The notes under the pieces: generated by a model
What the model was told of the DNA's origin: nothing
The model's input: only the letters and a program-made list of their open reading frames with translations
Database searches by the model: none
Source: Prorocentrum cordatum
Taxonomy: Eukaryota > Sar > Dinophyceae > Prorocentrales > Prorocentraceae
Assembly: GCA_963575745.1 (NCBI GenBank)
Contig: CAUYUJ010005603.1
Coordinates: 2,501 to 66,500 of the forward strand
Direction of reading: 5' to 3'
DNA length: 64,000 nt
Position numbers and translations under genes: made by a program
Shown here: positions 1-12,289 of the stretch, piece after piece
Layout of the letters: the number at the start of each line of letters is the position of its first letter
Position numbering within the stretch: position 1 is the first letter of the stretch

Positions 1-285
1 CGTCGGGAGGTTGCCCGACGGGGCAGGGTTGTCGCTGGCTGGGCCGTCGTCCAAGAAGTCCAATCCCCCACCGAAGCCGAACGGGTCGTCCTCCTGTTCA
101 TCGGCGTCTTGGAGGTGAGCGACGTCATCATGTGGGTGCGGTGCCGCTCTCGGTGGCGGAGTCGAGGTGGGCGTCGTGCGGATGCCCGACGGGGCAAGGT
201 TGGCGCTGGCTGGCCCGTCGTCCAGGAAGTCTAGTCCCCCGCCGAAGCCGAACGGGTCGTCCTCCTGTTCGTCGTACATCGCCCG
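1..285 (-). repeat. ~180-bp tandem duplication encoding an acidic FGFGGGLDFLDDG motif
   Basis: Positions about 185-285 and 1-105 are near-identical direct copies. In the frame open to the window edge both encode DEQEDDPFGFGGGLDF followed by LDDGPAS, separated by a Pro/His-rich spacer. The unit is acidic with Phe and Gly, like a short linear interaction motif in the ORF2 tail. More copies may lie left of the window. Confidence 0.8.
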
Positions 286-499
286 TTGGGCCTCGGCCCA
301 GAGCTCGTCCGGGTTCTGCGGGATGTCTGGTCCAGCCGCGGGTGGTGCCTGGTCCGACAGCAGGGGGTTTGGTTCCATTTGCTGAGTTCCGCAGCTGTAA
401 ACCCAGCCCTGCGGTGTGGGAGCGGGAGAGTGCGGTGTCTGCGCTCGTAAATAGCGACAGCGACCCCATGGAGCACGGTCGCTTGGCGATGTCGTGTTT

Positions 500-985
500 T
501 GGCGGCTTCGACAATGTCGTCTGGAAGGTTGTGAGTGCGTGCCGCCGTTGTGGCAAGGGCGTCAGCCTGACGGTTGAACTCCTCCGCAATGGGCCCGATG
601 AGCCCAAGGTCGATGCCCATGTCTCCCAGGTGGCTGGCGATTTTTTCGACGCGGAACATGTTTGGCTTGGCCATAACACATCGGTGGATCTTTTCCCAGA
701 GGTCCACGTGCGTGCCCTGCGGCGCTGGATGTCCGTCGATGATGCTTTGGAACCCATCGACCACCGCCTGGTTGTCACGAAAACGTGCACGGGCCGTTCG
801 GCACATGCCGTAAGGTGGACAATGGCGAGGGTCTCCGCAACCTGGGCGTTCTGCGTTAGGCCGTGGACGCGTGCACTGTAGTTCATGCGATGGTCGATGC
901 CGTAGTAGACGCCGTAACCCGCTCGTGCTAGCAATGGGATGGCTTGGTTGGTGCATGCACCGTCCGTGGCAGCGTAGACCCATGT
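500..985 (-). other. ORF2 RNase H domain, frameshifted
   Basis: RNase H removes RNA from the RNA-DNA hybrid. The first catalytic Asp is in YAATDGACTN (near 964) and the Glu in AQVAETLAIVH (near 830). After a frame change at about 800 the third Asp is in RDNQAVVDGF (near 780), and the last is in NRQADALAT (575-550), the normal spacing for this family. All four acidic positions are present, so only the frame change spoils the domain. Confidence 0.88.
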
Positions 986-1214
986 CCAACCAGTGTCGTG
1001 GTCAAGGTAGGTGGTGTAGGTGTCCTGGGCTGAAGCCGCAGGATCTCCCTCAGGGGGGGGCCGCGGCATGGGCTGTGGCAGCGGGTCCCTCGCGAGGTCG
1101 GCCTGCAGGTCGAGGAGGGCTGGGTCTTCGTCGAAGAGCCCGCAGTGTCTTGTGTGCGGCGGAAGACGGGCCCACTGGTCGTCACTGATGAGGGTGGTGA
1201 GAGGGAGTCTTTCT

Positions 1215-1282
1215 CGGGCCCAGCACTTGCAGTCGCGGACAGTGTGCTCCTGAGTTTCCTCTTCCTCGTCGCAGTATCGGCA
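1215..1282 (-). other. ORF2 CCHC zinc knuckle
   Basis: The residues CRYC, an acidic spacer of eight, His, four residues and Cys (C-x2-C-x8-H-x4-C) lie between RT and RNase H. This is the usual site of the LINE zinc knuckle that binds element RNA or DNA. Confidence 0.85.
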
Positions 1283-1899
1283 GATGGGGCTGGGGTCGGC
1301 TGACGTGTTTGATCGGGATCGTCGCTGTTGGGTGTGGTCCCCGCCCGAGAGGTAGTTCAGGAGGAGCGCCAGCTGCCAGGCAGTGCATTTGGCTGCTCCT
1401 TTAGTTCGGGCGAGCCACGTGCTGGCGAAGAGGTCGAGGCCCTGTTTGACAGAGGCAAGGTATCCAAGGTCGTGTCGCCGTGGCTTGATCCTCCGCAGAA
1501 AGGCTCTGCGTTGTGAGGCCCGCAGCATGTGAAGGAAGGCGTTTTGGGGTAAATTCAGCCAGCTGATCTGGCAGCCCCAGTCGTCGTACATGATGCCAAA
1601 CGTGGGCCAGGTCCATCGGAGCTGCTGAAGCGACTGGACGAGTCGTCCGACGGGCCCTCCACCAAACAGGGTCTGGACGTGGTGTTGGAGGTCTCTGGCG
1701 AGCCCGCAGAGTGCAACGTCGCGTTTAACCTGTCGCCGCAGGCACAGGAATGCTTCACGCTGCGTGATGGCGTCGATCTCCAGGGCGTGTCCAGGGACGC
1801 ACACGGCCATGAGAGTCCAGAACTCGACCCACTTGTTCCCCTTGGGGCGGATAGCCGCCTTGAGGGCGTGGTTGTAGGCAGTTTTGGCTGGGCCTGATG

Positions 1900-3030
1900 G
1901 TGCTTGAATGTCGGTGCCCGTGGTGCAGACGCTGGCAGCAAGGGAACGGGCGTGCCGCGCCTTGATAAGCATCGGCGATGGGAGCTTGCCAATGCGCGGC
2001 AGGCGAATAGTCGCCCTCCGAACACGGGCATCTGCGGTGGCCGTGAGGTTAAGCGCGGCTGGAGCCGGCGCTGCCTCGGCGTTGATGTAACTCCCGACGA
2101 GCTTGAAGGAATCGACCACACGTAGGGGGCGCTCCGCCAGAGTGAGCTGGGTGACGGCGGCGTGAAGTTCGTCGGTGAGCGCCCACCCTGCCACTTTACC
2201 AGGGTGAATGCGTTGACCTGAGAATCGATCAAACTTGGCGGTTTCGTCAAGAGATTTCTGCAGCTCAGACGCGGTGTGGGTAGTGGAGTTGCTGTCGTCA
2301 ACAAAGGTAGTGCTGAGCGATCGAGGAACGTATCGATGCTGCCTCTTAGTCCACACGCACATGAGCAGCTTGATGTCGTCCAGGGACCACGAACTTCCCT
2401 GGAGGTGACCGTTAGTCCTGGCCAAGTCCTTAGAGTACGCTCCGTTCATGCGGATGTAGCGTTTGTGGTGATTGTAGAAGTTTCGGCGGACAGTAACGAT
2501 GCCTTGAGGGCACCCCGCGTGCAGCGCAAGGTTAAGGCAGATGTCCGTGATGAGGTAATCGAAACACTTCTGTCGGTCTAGGGCAGCTCCAGCTAAGGGG
2601 AGGAGCAAAGCCCTGGCGTGCTCGATGCGCAGGGCGAGAGAGGTGCTGACATCCCCAATGGTAGCTTTGGGAACAGCGCCGAAACTCGTGGCGTGGGTCC
2701 ATCCTTTCCGCCAGTCCGTGAGGCTACGGTAGGCTGGCGCTTCCCACGCGTACATCCAAACGGAAAGAACCGAAGGAGTCGTTGGTCCGTCGGGAGTTCC
2801 CCTCGGCCTTTTCGGAGGCACGGGTTTGGCACGTGAAGGAGGGGTTCTGGGATGGTGCCAGTGCGTTGCATAGCACGTAAGACGCTGGCGAAGAGGCGAA
2901 GGATGTCGTCGGGTAACACCTTGGCCTCCTTAGTTGTCCAGCCGTCGAGTCCCCCCGCGCGGCGCGGTGAACGGGTGCGAATGAAGTGGATGAGTTGGTC
3001 GTCGGTGAGGTGGAAAGGGGCTGCTGGTGA
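1900..3030 (-). other. ORF2 reverse transcriptase domain with frameshift
   Basis: The N-terminal RT block (RAGGLDGWTTKEAKVLP, then LRKGRGELPTDQR) is in one frame, near 2970-2790. The rest is in another, starting PSVLSVWMYAW. Motif A is LDRQKCFDYL (2578-2552), with Asp for metal. Motif B-like is GHLQGSSWSL (near 2400). Motif C is TTFVDDSN, FVDD replacing the common YADD (D-D at 2299-2294). The shift sits in the CGACTCCTTCGG stretch near 2785. Polymerase identity is clear; this copy is broken unless the shift is an assembly indel. Confidence 0.92.
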
Positions 3031-4109
3031 TGGCGTAGGCAGCTCTTGTCGGTACTCGTCGTAGAAGTCTGCCCACGTCGGCATGGCTTCGGCGTCATGA
3101 CCTGCACGAGCGCGGTACCTGCCCAAGATGGGCTCCCAGGTGTCGACCATGAGCTTAAGCATGTCTTTGGTATTGGCAACAATGGCGTTGGCGGGGAGGG
3201 CGTCGGGAACCTGGGCAGGTGGTGGGTCACAAGTGTGGCCTTCGTCGTTGTCCGTGTCGAGCGAGCTACCGTCGCTGGGGCTGAAGCCGCCAGCGTCGGT
3301 GTCGGCATCACTATCGTCCGTGCAAGCTTGGTCAGGGTTGAAGGCGGTGGTGTCGCAGTGGAGTTGCGTATCGTCGGGAGTGGTGGGCGTGCGGAGATAC
3401 GCCGTGGGCGAGCAGTCAGCAGCCCGTGCGTATATGGCCGCCTTTCGCCCGCTTGGCTCGCGGACACCCTCAGCCCAAATCTTGATGCGTTCAGCTTTGG
3501 CTCGGTTTGCACGTCGCGCCAGCTCTGAGTCAAGGTTTTGGATCAGACGGTCCAGGTGCTCTCCGTGTGGTGCTGGCTCGTCGGGGTTCCAGGCCTCTGG
3601 AAAGGCCAGGAGGACCGTGGGGCGCAACTTGTGACAGAGAAGGCGGGCCGCGGTCCACGTGCAGTCGATGCGCTGCGCCAGGTACGGCGGGATGACACGG
3701 CAGTCGATATGGTGGTGCTGTCCGATGAAGCGAAGCTCACAAAGTTGCCGATGGAGCTTGCGAAGGCGGTTCATGTGAATCGTGGAAGCTCCGTAGGTGG
3801 GAAAGGCGCGGGGGACAGCGGGTCGCTCCTCGAACGTGGGTGTGAGCCCGTGCATGGTAGGGGGCTTCTTTTTTGGGTGGTCTGGCGGCGGAGGTGGCAG
3901 GTCGCGCAGCCGAGTGAGATGGTACTCATGGCTGGCCTCGTTTGCCAGGGCGAACATGCGTTCCACATCGTCGCGTGTGTCGGCCTGCTCCATGCGGTCC
4001 TGGTATCGCCCTGCGATAAGGGTCCCTAATGCCTGAAGTTCGTGGCCCTCATGAGCTCCATCGTTAGGAGGGTAAGGCGTGGGGGCTAGAAGGCGTCGGG
4101 CCGTATGGT

Positions 4110-4945
4110 CGAGGCGGCTAAGGTCGAGCGTGACCTGCAGGCCAACGTGGGACTTCGCTGGCAAGTCACGCAGATAGCAGAAGTCGGTGACAAGGGATCG
4201 CGCCGCTTGGTTGGCGATGATGTAATCGATGCGCGAAGTGCGGGGACACTTGGTGACGCGGTCCCAGTCAGGGATATTGCCATATGTGTGCATGGTGTGG
4301 TCAGGTGTGCCTTCAGCGACGTTAAACCATCCGTGTTGCATCATGTGCAGCAGGTGTGGATTGTCGTCGATGTTCGTGTTGGCGTCCATGCAAATGAAAT
4401 ACGGGGCTGTGCCGACCCTCGCGGCGGCGCAGTCAGCTAGCCGAAACAAGTCGGCGCTGTCTCCTCCAGCGACCCCATAGAGGCTCGCTATGTAGATCCC
4501 AGCGGGCCCGTGGTTGTTTCTTCGCCGCCTGCGGCGGTGCTGGGTGCAGAGCGGGAGGAAGGCCTCGTGCCATCTTTTCTTGGCCTTGAGTGTGGCGATA
4601 CAGGACGCAGTGTCGTCGACGGTGGAGTCGACGATGGCGTCCTTAGAGAGGATGGCGACCCCTCCCGAGGCGCCAGTGTTGCCCTCGACCGTGTGGTCTG
4701 TGCCGCCGTGGGCAGCTTTGCGCTGGGCTCGCGCCAGATCCAGGTCAGGTCCCAGACTGGCATGATATCCCCCGTGGTGTGGATTGGCGGCGTTGGTAGC
4801 GATGGCTTGTCTGGTAGGCTTGGCATGTCGGGTCTCCTGCAGTGCTATGACTGCGGCGTTGTGGTCGACACCTAGAGCGGTGATAGTTGGCCAATTTGCT
4901 GGGAGACTCGTGATGTTGAGGCTGACGAGGTGGATGGAGCGACCT
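4110..4945 (-). other. ORF2 APE-type endonuclease domain
   Basis: This is the DNase I/exonuclease III-like fold that nicks the genomic target. Visible motifs in order are SLNITSL (Asn, near 4920), ALQETRH with the metal-binding Glu (near 4830), FICMDANTN as the G/D-x-N-x-N strand (near 4390), SRIDYIIAN (near 4220) and a final SHVGL in place of the usual SDH (near 4150). An Arg-rich insertion (HRRRRRRNN) lies near 4525. The SDH-type dipeptide reads SHV, so the terminal His is shifted or altered; catalytic status is uncertain. Confidence 0.9.
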
Positions 4946-7449
4946 GGCCCGTCTCCATCGGTGGAGCTGGGGTTGGCTCGTCCCGCACGGTGGAGGGCAG
5001 CCTGGCCCTTACCCAGGTAGGAGGCTTGGCCACAGTAGGAGCTCATGGCGTCCCTGCAGATTGGCTTGAACGGGGCTGAAGCCGCCGTCAGGCCAGGAGT
5101 ATAGGCGAGGCATGGTCGACACTGCGCCAGGGGGGGGTCATAAACATCGGCAACACTGCATCGAAAAATCCTCCTCATTCCTGTACCGTGGGGGACGAGG
5201 GGAGGAGAGGTGAGACGGCAGCAGAGGGAGAGGGAGGCGACTCCTCGATCCGCCCTGCCGAACACAAGAGCAAAAGCAGACCAGCGGCGGCAGCTCGGCG
5301 CGGCAGCGGCGCAACGCGCGCGCATATACTGCGCACGCGACACCGCTGGTCCGTCCTGCGGCGGCGCGCCCGCCCCGTCAGTACCGTGATGAGCAGCATC
5401 AGGTGGAACAGCTCGAGCAGCGCGGTCGGTGGCCTGGCGCTGGGCCTCGTCCATGCCCGCTGCCGTGAGGCAAGCGTTGCGGACAGGACTGACTCCACGC
5501 GGGGCCGCCGCTGCCGCGGCAGCGGCTGAGGTGGCGAGGGCGCCACCACGACTCTGTGGAGAGAGCGGTGAGCCGCCGCCGAAACCCGCCGCGAGGTCCT
5601 TGACGCGGTACTTGCTCTTGAACGGGTCGAAGGTCGGCGCCTCGTCGATGGGGGCGACCACGCGGGTGGGCGGAGGCAGCTCCTGGTCCGTGGACGGCGT
5701 CGGCTCGAGGTCGACCTGGCCAGGTTCGATGGCGCTGGCACCGAAGCGTGGCACCACCTCGGGGGCTTGCCCATCAGCCTGCGTCTCGCGGGGCGGCGAG
5801 CTCGTGGAGCTCCCAGGGGCCTTGCGCGAGCTGTGGCGGCTGCAGGACCTGCTGCGCGGGACGCGCCCGCCCGTATGGCGGTCGCGTGGCGAGGTCGCCT
5901 GGGCGTTAGCGCGCGCAGAGTCCGCCCTGCTCGGGGAGCGGATCGGCGCTGCGCAGGGTGTTGGGCTGGGCTGGCGGGAGCCGCCTGTGCCGCCCGCCGC
6001 CGAGGCTGCAGCCTGGTCAGGGTCGACAGCGTCAGGGCGGGGGCTGACGTGATGGGCACTTCCCTCGCTGTGCCGCGGGGAGGCGTTGTGGTGCGCCTGG
6101 GTGTACGTGAGGACGAGCGGGACGAGCGGCTGCCTCTCGCGCTCAGGTGGGGCAGGTTTTGCCTGGGCAGGGCGCAGCGCTGCGGCCACGTTTGGCGGGG
6201 GCGTGTGTTGGCGCGGTTGCCAAGCACGTACGTTCGCATCGCGCCATCCTTCAGGGCGCCCTGTCCTGCCACGGCTTGGTGCAGCCCCCTGGGCTGAAGC
6301 CGCAGGGGTTACCACTGCGGGCTGGTTGCTGGGGGTGCTGTCATGGCGGCCTGGGTAATGGCCCCAGGCACGCGTGGACCCTGGCACGGGCGAGGTGGCC
6401 CGTGGGGGAGCCTGCACGAGTGCACGCGGGTAGCCGATGACCGCTGGGTGCACCCTGGCGTGGGGGGCATGGCCGTAGCTGGAGGCGGCTGCTCCAGCCG
6501 CCGCGGGCCTGGCACCAATGGGGCCACGGTGGTAGGCGGCACCCCCGCCGTACACCGTGCTGCCGCCTGTCGGGACGCGCGCGGGGGAGCGGTTGCGTGG
6601 CGTGCTCGGCTGACCTGCGTCGCGTTGGTCGCGCTGCTGAATGCGCTGCTGGTGCTGTTGGTAGCGCTGCTGGTCGGCTCTCGAGAGCGGGCGGGTGTCG
6701 GGGAGGATGGTGGGCACGTCGGGCCGCCGCCAGCCCTGATAGACGTGCTCGAAGGCGTGGTCTGGGTAGGTCTCCCCGACGGGTGAGTATCGCCGCACAT
6801 GCTCCATGTAGTCAATGTTCTGCGGCTCGGGGAGCACCGTGATGTTTACAGCTCGCTGGTGCGCTGGTCCATAGAGACAGAAACTACCACGGTTGCTGCG
6901 GTCGTGGTTCAGCTCGGCTTCGGTCGTGGCACGGCTCACCATGGCGTCGCAGAGGCGCATGTCATAGTCGAGAGCTTGAGGCCCAGGGCCGCCCTCGGCG
7001 TCCCAGTACAGTACCACATCTCGCCAGCGGGTGCGGGTAGTGTGGATGCGCTCGGCGATGGACTCGCAGACGGTCCTGACTGTGACACGATCCCTGTGCA
7101 TGTTGGTGATGGCTAGGGAGTAAGGTCGGCGGACCGTTTTGTTGAAGGTGAAGTCCTCCTTGAGGGCCTGGTGGGGGCCGAAGAGCACGTAGCCTTCCCT
7201 CCACAGCGGTTGGTCGGGGGACGGGTCTTCAGGCATCCCCGTTCCTGTGAACCCAGGTGGCCGCCTCGTGCCGTCGGGCAATCCCTGCCTGGGGACGCGC
7301 CGCGGCCTCGGTGGAAGATACCATTGACCCTGGTAACCAGCTTGGCCTGGTTGTGGAGGCTCCCCCCCGGGGCCTGAAGGCGCTCGGGGGGGCTCCTTGA
7401 GGTCGTGGTGGGCTGGCGCGTTGCCGTATTGGCGGGCAAGGATGTGCGG

Positions 7450-7710
7450 AGGCATCCCTGTGGCACGGACGTCGAACAGGCTGTGCGGACTGGGCGGATG
7501 GGGGCACCTGCTGGAGAGGCAGCATGTGTCGGAGTCCCTGTTGTCGGTGCTGTATGCACACGTCCAGCTGTTGCAAGAGTAGTCCGTGGACCAGTCCATA
7601 AGTGCACGTAGTCCGCTGAGGGCGCAGAGTGGCACGTTGGTTGGCCCGAGGTGCCGAGCTGCATGTTGCGGCGGGCCGCACAGTACTGACAGCATTGGAA
7701 TCGGCACTGT
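7450..7710 (-). other. ORF2 extension: Cys-rich, zinc-finger-like segment spanning a frame change
   Basis: The second ORF2 frame ends with WSCLQCRFQCCQYC (near 7710-7655). After a frame change the third frame gives a run with many Cys (CALSGLRALMD, SCNSWTCAY, TCCLSSRCPH). The density and CxxC spacing suggest one or more zinc-binding modules, possibly for nucleic acid or protein contact. The exact family is not recognised. Confidence 0.45.
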
Positions 7711-8849
7711 AGGCATGACCAGCGTCCTGGTAGGGGCGGGAGCGCTTGCTCGTTTGTGCCTGGGTCGTCTGGGTGGGGTCGGGGTCGATCCCACAAGGGC
7801 CAGGCGTCGGCAAACCAGGACTGGCCTGTAGTGCGGACGACCTCGGCGGGGAGGCGAGCGTCATCGGCGTGGCGCTCGATCCACTGGGGGCCCATGTCCG
7901 CTGGTACCATGACCGTGCGCCACGTGTCATCCGCCTTGACGTGGACTTGGGTCGGTGCCCAGAGCTTGGTAGTGGTATCGCCATGGTCGTGGTGGAGGAT
8001 GACCCAGCCGTCGCGACCCGCCACCGCAGGGTCGATAACGCGATGGCCCATGACGGTCGTCCCCCACGGTAAGTAGGCGCCGTCGTGGTGATCGCCAGGG
8101 TCAAGCCAGACCTCGATGCCAGGGGCATTGACACGGGCCCGCACATCGCGGACGTGGAAGGCGAGGACGTGGTAGGCGGTCGGCTCTTCTTCCGTCTCGA
8201 TGTGCTCCCACGTCTCGATGTCGCTGTTGTCCGAGGTGGAGTTTCCGCCACTCTGCCGTGACGAACGGGAGGCGGATCGCCGTGGGCGGGCGTGGCCTCG
8301 GGCGAGGGCGGCGGCCGCGCTGATGAGGGACGGCATACGGCGGTCGTCGCCTCCTGATGTCGTCGATGAGCGGTCTGGACTGTGTGCCAGGGCGGCAATT
8401 GGTAGGTGCGCGGTGGGCCAGGCGCGGCCCCAGGGCTGGAGCCGCTGGGGCGCGACTCACGTGCGTCGGGATGCCCCCGCACGGGGATGGCTTGCAAGCC
8501 CGTGTACACCAGGTCGATCAGTGGCTGCGGGTCCAGCTGGAGCTTGCGAAGCGAGACGCGTGGGCGGGGCTGGTTGGGGTCGGCCCTGGTGGCTGCTTCA
8601 GTGTCATAGTGCTGTTTGGCCCATGCTCGCGCTGCCTCTGGCGAGTATAGTGCCTGCGGCGGTGGCCACGCTGCCGCTCTGTCCAGCCTGCGCCGGGTGC
8701 TAGCTTCCTGGTCGTGGGCTTCAGCCGCCTCACGGAGATCTGGATGATCGTAGCCAGCGATGTGGAGGGCGTGCGCACAGTCGCCCATGCCATAGGCTTG
8801 TGGTAGGGCACGGCACCTGGAGGCAGCTTCCGTGGGGGCACACCAGTCC

Positions 8850-9200
8850 ATGCGGATGAGGAGGCTCAGGACCCGAGGGTAGATGAGGCGCGCTCCGTGG
8901 GCCTCCCCTTTCACGAAGTTGTGCCAGTTCTCACCGCGCGGTGGTTGGGTGGCCTCGCACATCCAGAGCGCGATGGGTCCCCACGCGAGGGTGTCGTCTT
9001 CGAGGCTGTAGGGCGGGTGGGGCGGCACTGCGTACCACGCGGCCAGCGACGGGTGCACACTCACGTACGTGCGGCCAACATTTGTGCCAGTTCGACCCTT
9101 CGCTTCACGGCGGGGGCCTGGCAGGAGGTGCCCTCCGTTGACAGCGAGACGGGCCGCAAGGTCGCCGCGGGTCCCATGCCAGAAGACCGTGGGCGCGTCG
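8850..9200 (-). other. ORF2 extension: possible ADP-ribosyltransferase (PARP-like) fold
   Basis: About residues 980-1090 of the first ORF2 frame read VFWHGTRGDLAARLAVNGG, then a Gly-rich loop, then GRTYVSVHPSLAAWYA, then ALWMCEATQP. This resembles the PARP/ART pattern in which a His in an HGT(R/S) strand and a Tyr in a YxS...A..YA strand grip NAD. A Glu follows near 8960, but I cannot confirm that it is the third residue of an H-Y-E triad. Such a domain is unusual for a LINE polyprotein. The call rests on motif resemblance only. Confidence 0.4.
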
Positions 9201-10059
9201 GTGGTGGGTTGACGGAGGTCCCACGTGAGGTAGGGGAAGATCGTCTCACCTGAGTTCCCGCACGAGTCTTCCAGCACCCAAGTGAGGCGGTTCGGGGGCT
9301 TCTGCATGATCTCAGTCCACGGCGCCAGCGCTTGGAGTGTTGGATCATGGGTGAATCGAGGATGGTCATGGAGTCGCAGAGCGTCTTTGATGTCCTCTGT
9401 AGACACGCCACTGTTACCAAGCGCAAAGCCGTTTTGGTACAGGGCGGTGTGGATGCTCGTCGGCGGCACAGGGACCGCTGGGTCGCGCTGGATGGTGTTG
9501 CGTAAGTTGCGCGTCGGTGGCCTAAGGGCTGGGTGGGGCATACCAGGGCCTGGAGGCGCCTGGGGCCTGGCGGGTGATGCGTAGCGTGCTCGCCGTCGTG
9601 GTGGCTGGGTGTCCATGTCGGAAGAGGAACCACGAGCATCAGCATGTCGGAAGATGGACCACGGGCTGTCGAGGGTGCGCTCACGTGTTTCCCTTGCCTC
9701 GGCGTCGCTGCCCTGGGCTGTGGCATCTTCGTGGGTCGGTGGGTTACCATACACCGCGCCGCTCATGGGGCCGTCTCGCGGGGACGGGCTGGTCGATCGT
9801 GGTGTGACAGACGAGGCTCTCGATATCGCGGCAGTGACTTCGACAATGGCGGCGGTGGTGGCGGTGGTGACATCGGCGACTGCGGCGGCAACTGCAGCGG
9901 CGTAGTGTTCCTGTAGCAGCGGATGTCGAAGTGAGTGCACGTGCTGGCTCTCGGGTTCGTCGGGGAGCGTGCGCGGCATTGTGTATGTGGTCTCATCGCG
10001 CGGCCTCCTGCTCGGTTGGCAACAGCGGAGGCACCACTGGGCCGTGGATGAGTCCAGGG

Positions 10060-10490
10060 CACGCGCACAGATGCGGGCTCCTACGTGTCCGACGGCTCCT
10101 TGAGCGAGGAGTTTGGCGCCGACCAGTAGAAGACCGCACACCACTCCGCCAGTGGCAATAGCTCCGAGTTTGCCACTGGCCCATTTCAGGACACCCCCGA
10201 GGCCAAACCCGACTGCGCTGGCTCCGCCCGAGACGATATCTCTGAGTTTGGCGCTGGTCCACTTGAGAATACCCCACAGTGCGGGCGTGACGTTGTATGC
10301 CGTTGTACGTCGGGGTGTAATGGGCACAGGTGGGCCTTGTGCCGCCGCTTGACGTCGTCGTCGCTGCCGGTAGCTGGGGTCTCGGCTCGGTGTCGGCAAG
10401 TACCCGTCGATCTGGTCCTTGTACGGCATGGCTATCACGATGGCGTACGTGGCCACGAAGAGGCAAATGAGACAGCCACAGTGTCGTGAG
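10060..10490 (-). other. ORF2 extension: two hydrophobic, membrane-like regions
   Basis: Within the first ORF2 frame, 10484-10425 encodes a Cys-containing hydrophobic helix (CGCLICLFVATYAIVIAM). After a basic linker, 10300-10075 encodes an internally duplicated unit (GILKWTSAKLRDIVSGGAS, then GVLKWASGKLGAIATGG) leading into a second hydrophobic stretch (GVVCGLLLVGAKLLA). Membrane segments are not part of known LINE ORF2 architectures. The prediction is by eye from hydrophobicity; the function is unknown. Confidence 0.5.
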
Positions 10491-12289
10491 GCCGCTGCGC
10501 TGCGCTGGGCCTCGTAGGAACCGCTGGCGTCTGGGTTCGCGTCGTCGATGGTGTCGTTGTCGATGTCAGCCTGCCAGTGTTCAACGGCACTGGAGTTGGA
10601 GTCAGTCACGTTAGCACGGCAGACAAGGGTGCGGGGCGTGGTACTGCCACCTGCGGTCTGGAGACGTCCAGGACCAGCCAATGCTGCAGCGGGGCTAAAG
10701 CCGCCACTGCGCGGGCTGGTTAGAGCTGGCGATGCAGTGGGATGGCTCGTCGCGTCGGCGGCAGTGGCGCCTTCAGCTTCGTTGAACTGTGCGCTGGGAA
10801 CGGCCTGAGCAGGGTTGTTAGGCGGACTGCTGTGCGACGGGGGGCGCCCTATGTAGGGTTCGCTGTCACGGTCACGCTGGGCCGTGTCACCTAGCGGTGC
10901 CGTGCCGTTGCGATCCTGGGTATCCATGTCGTCCTGGCTATCGTCCGACGCGTGGAACGAGTCCAGGGATATGTTGCTGATATCGCTGGCCGCGATATGC
11001 TGGGGCAGAAGAGGATCGGCGTCGGCCGCGGGCTGGTCACCCGTGGCGTGCTGGGCGAGGGGGCCAGCTGGCGGTGGTAGGTTTAGCGGTTCCATCGGTG
11101 CCGCGGCGAGCTCCGCCTCGACAAGCGGCTGCATGTCTGGCGGGTGGTGCAGGATCGCATCCGCGAGGTACGCCAGGGCGTCTTGGTCAGGTGGAGGGAG
11201 GCCTCTTGGCAGCAAGGCGTGGGCCCGTGAGAGGTATGGCGGCAATGGTGCCGTGAAAGCCTCAGGGCCGACGAGCTGAGCACGAGCGCCCTGGTATTCC
11301 AGAAGGAGGCCAAAGTAGCGGATGGGGTACTCGCGGCTGCCCTGGATACGAGTGAGGTTGCGGTTGGTGCGCTGTCTGTCGGGGCCTGCTCTATGCCAGA
11401 TGTCCTCGCACATGTCGATCGCGGTGCGCTGGCGCAGGGCGTCGTTTTTCTCTTCGGAGTCCTCCTGGAAAAAGTGGTCGTACTGTGGCAGATGGAGCGT
11501 CGCCAGGATGTACGGGACGCAGTCCTCGAGCCATGCCCAGAACACGTCCTGGTGGTCCTCACCTGGTGCCCACGCCTCGGCGCACGGTATGAGCCGAGCT
11601 CGGATCATCATCAGGTGCCAGAAAGCGGGGTCCTCCTCGGGTTCGCCCCTGGCGCACAGAGGGGTAGTGAGACCCGTGGGGCTATAGCGGGGCACGACAG
11701 CGGGGCTGAAGCCGCCACTGTGTGCATGGCCTTGGTCAGCGGCCCCGTCGAGGATGTGCTGCACGACGGTCGAGGCCACGCTGAGGGTGGACTGCGATGC
11801 ATGTGTCGTAGTTGACGAGGGCGTGCATGCGCTCGCGATGGCGCCCAACGGTCCGTTGCCGCACGGCCCCGCGGCGGCGGTGCTGTTCACGATCGGGTCC
11901 AAAATGGTGCAGTGATCGTACTTGTAGATGCTGTCATCGTAAAGGAAAACCTGTTGGGGCGCACCGCCTGAAGACGGGTGTGCTCCAGCTAGCGAGGGGA
12001 GGGCCATGCTGCAGGCAAGGCGCCGCATGGTGGCGAGGCCAGGCGGGCGGCGCGAGCGATGAGCCAAAAGCTGCATGTCGGCACACGTCCTCAAATACCC
12101 CTGAATGCTCATGTACATTGCGGCAATCACGCCCCCTGCAAGACTGCGGGTGTCCCTACACCAGATAGCTTGCGCGTGCTGCTGCCAACACAGACATGAG
12201 GTGACAAGAAAGAGATACGACGCGAAGAGGGAAGAGATGCCTCTGAAGGCGCTTCCTCGGAGGGCTGAGGCGGGCTCTCTGAGGCACCT

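Larger units (their letters stand above)
1..12130 (-). pseudogene. LINE-A ORF2 polyprotein: endonuclease, reverse transcriptase, RNase H; frameshifted, partial
   Basis: This is the catalytic protein of target-primed reverse transcription: it nicks DNA and copies element RNA. Coding moves between frames near 8340-8390, 7690-7710, 2780-2800, 790-810 and 370-420, and runs off the left edge, for more than 4,000 codons. Usual LINE ORF2 proteins are about 1,000-1,300 residues, so the first ~2,300 codons are an unusual extension. Order: N-terminal unknown part, membrane-like segments (10484-10075), possible ADP-ribosyltransferase-like fold (9200-8850), Cys-rich segment (7710-7450), Pro-rich linkers, APE endonuclease (4945-4110), RT (3030-1900), CCHC knuckle (1282-1215), RNase H (985-545) and an acidic repeat tail. 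The first in-frame ATG taken is at 12130. The frame changes make this copy non-functional unless they are assembly errors. Confidence 0.9.

Noticed and set aside
5175-6272. Arg/Ala/Pro-rich 365-codon minus ORF
   Set aside because: Shadow of the Pro-rich ORF2 linker in another frame.
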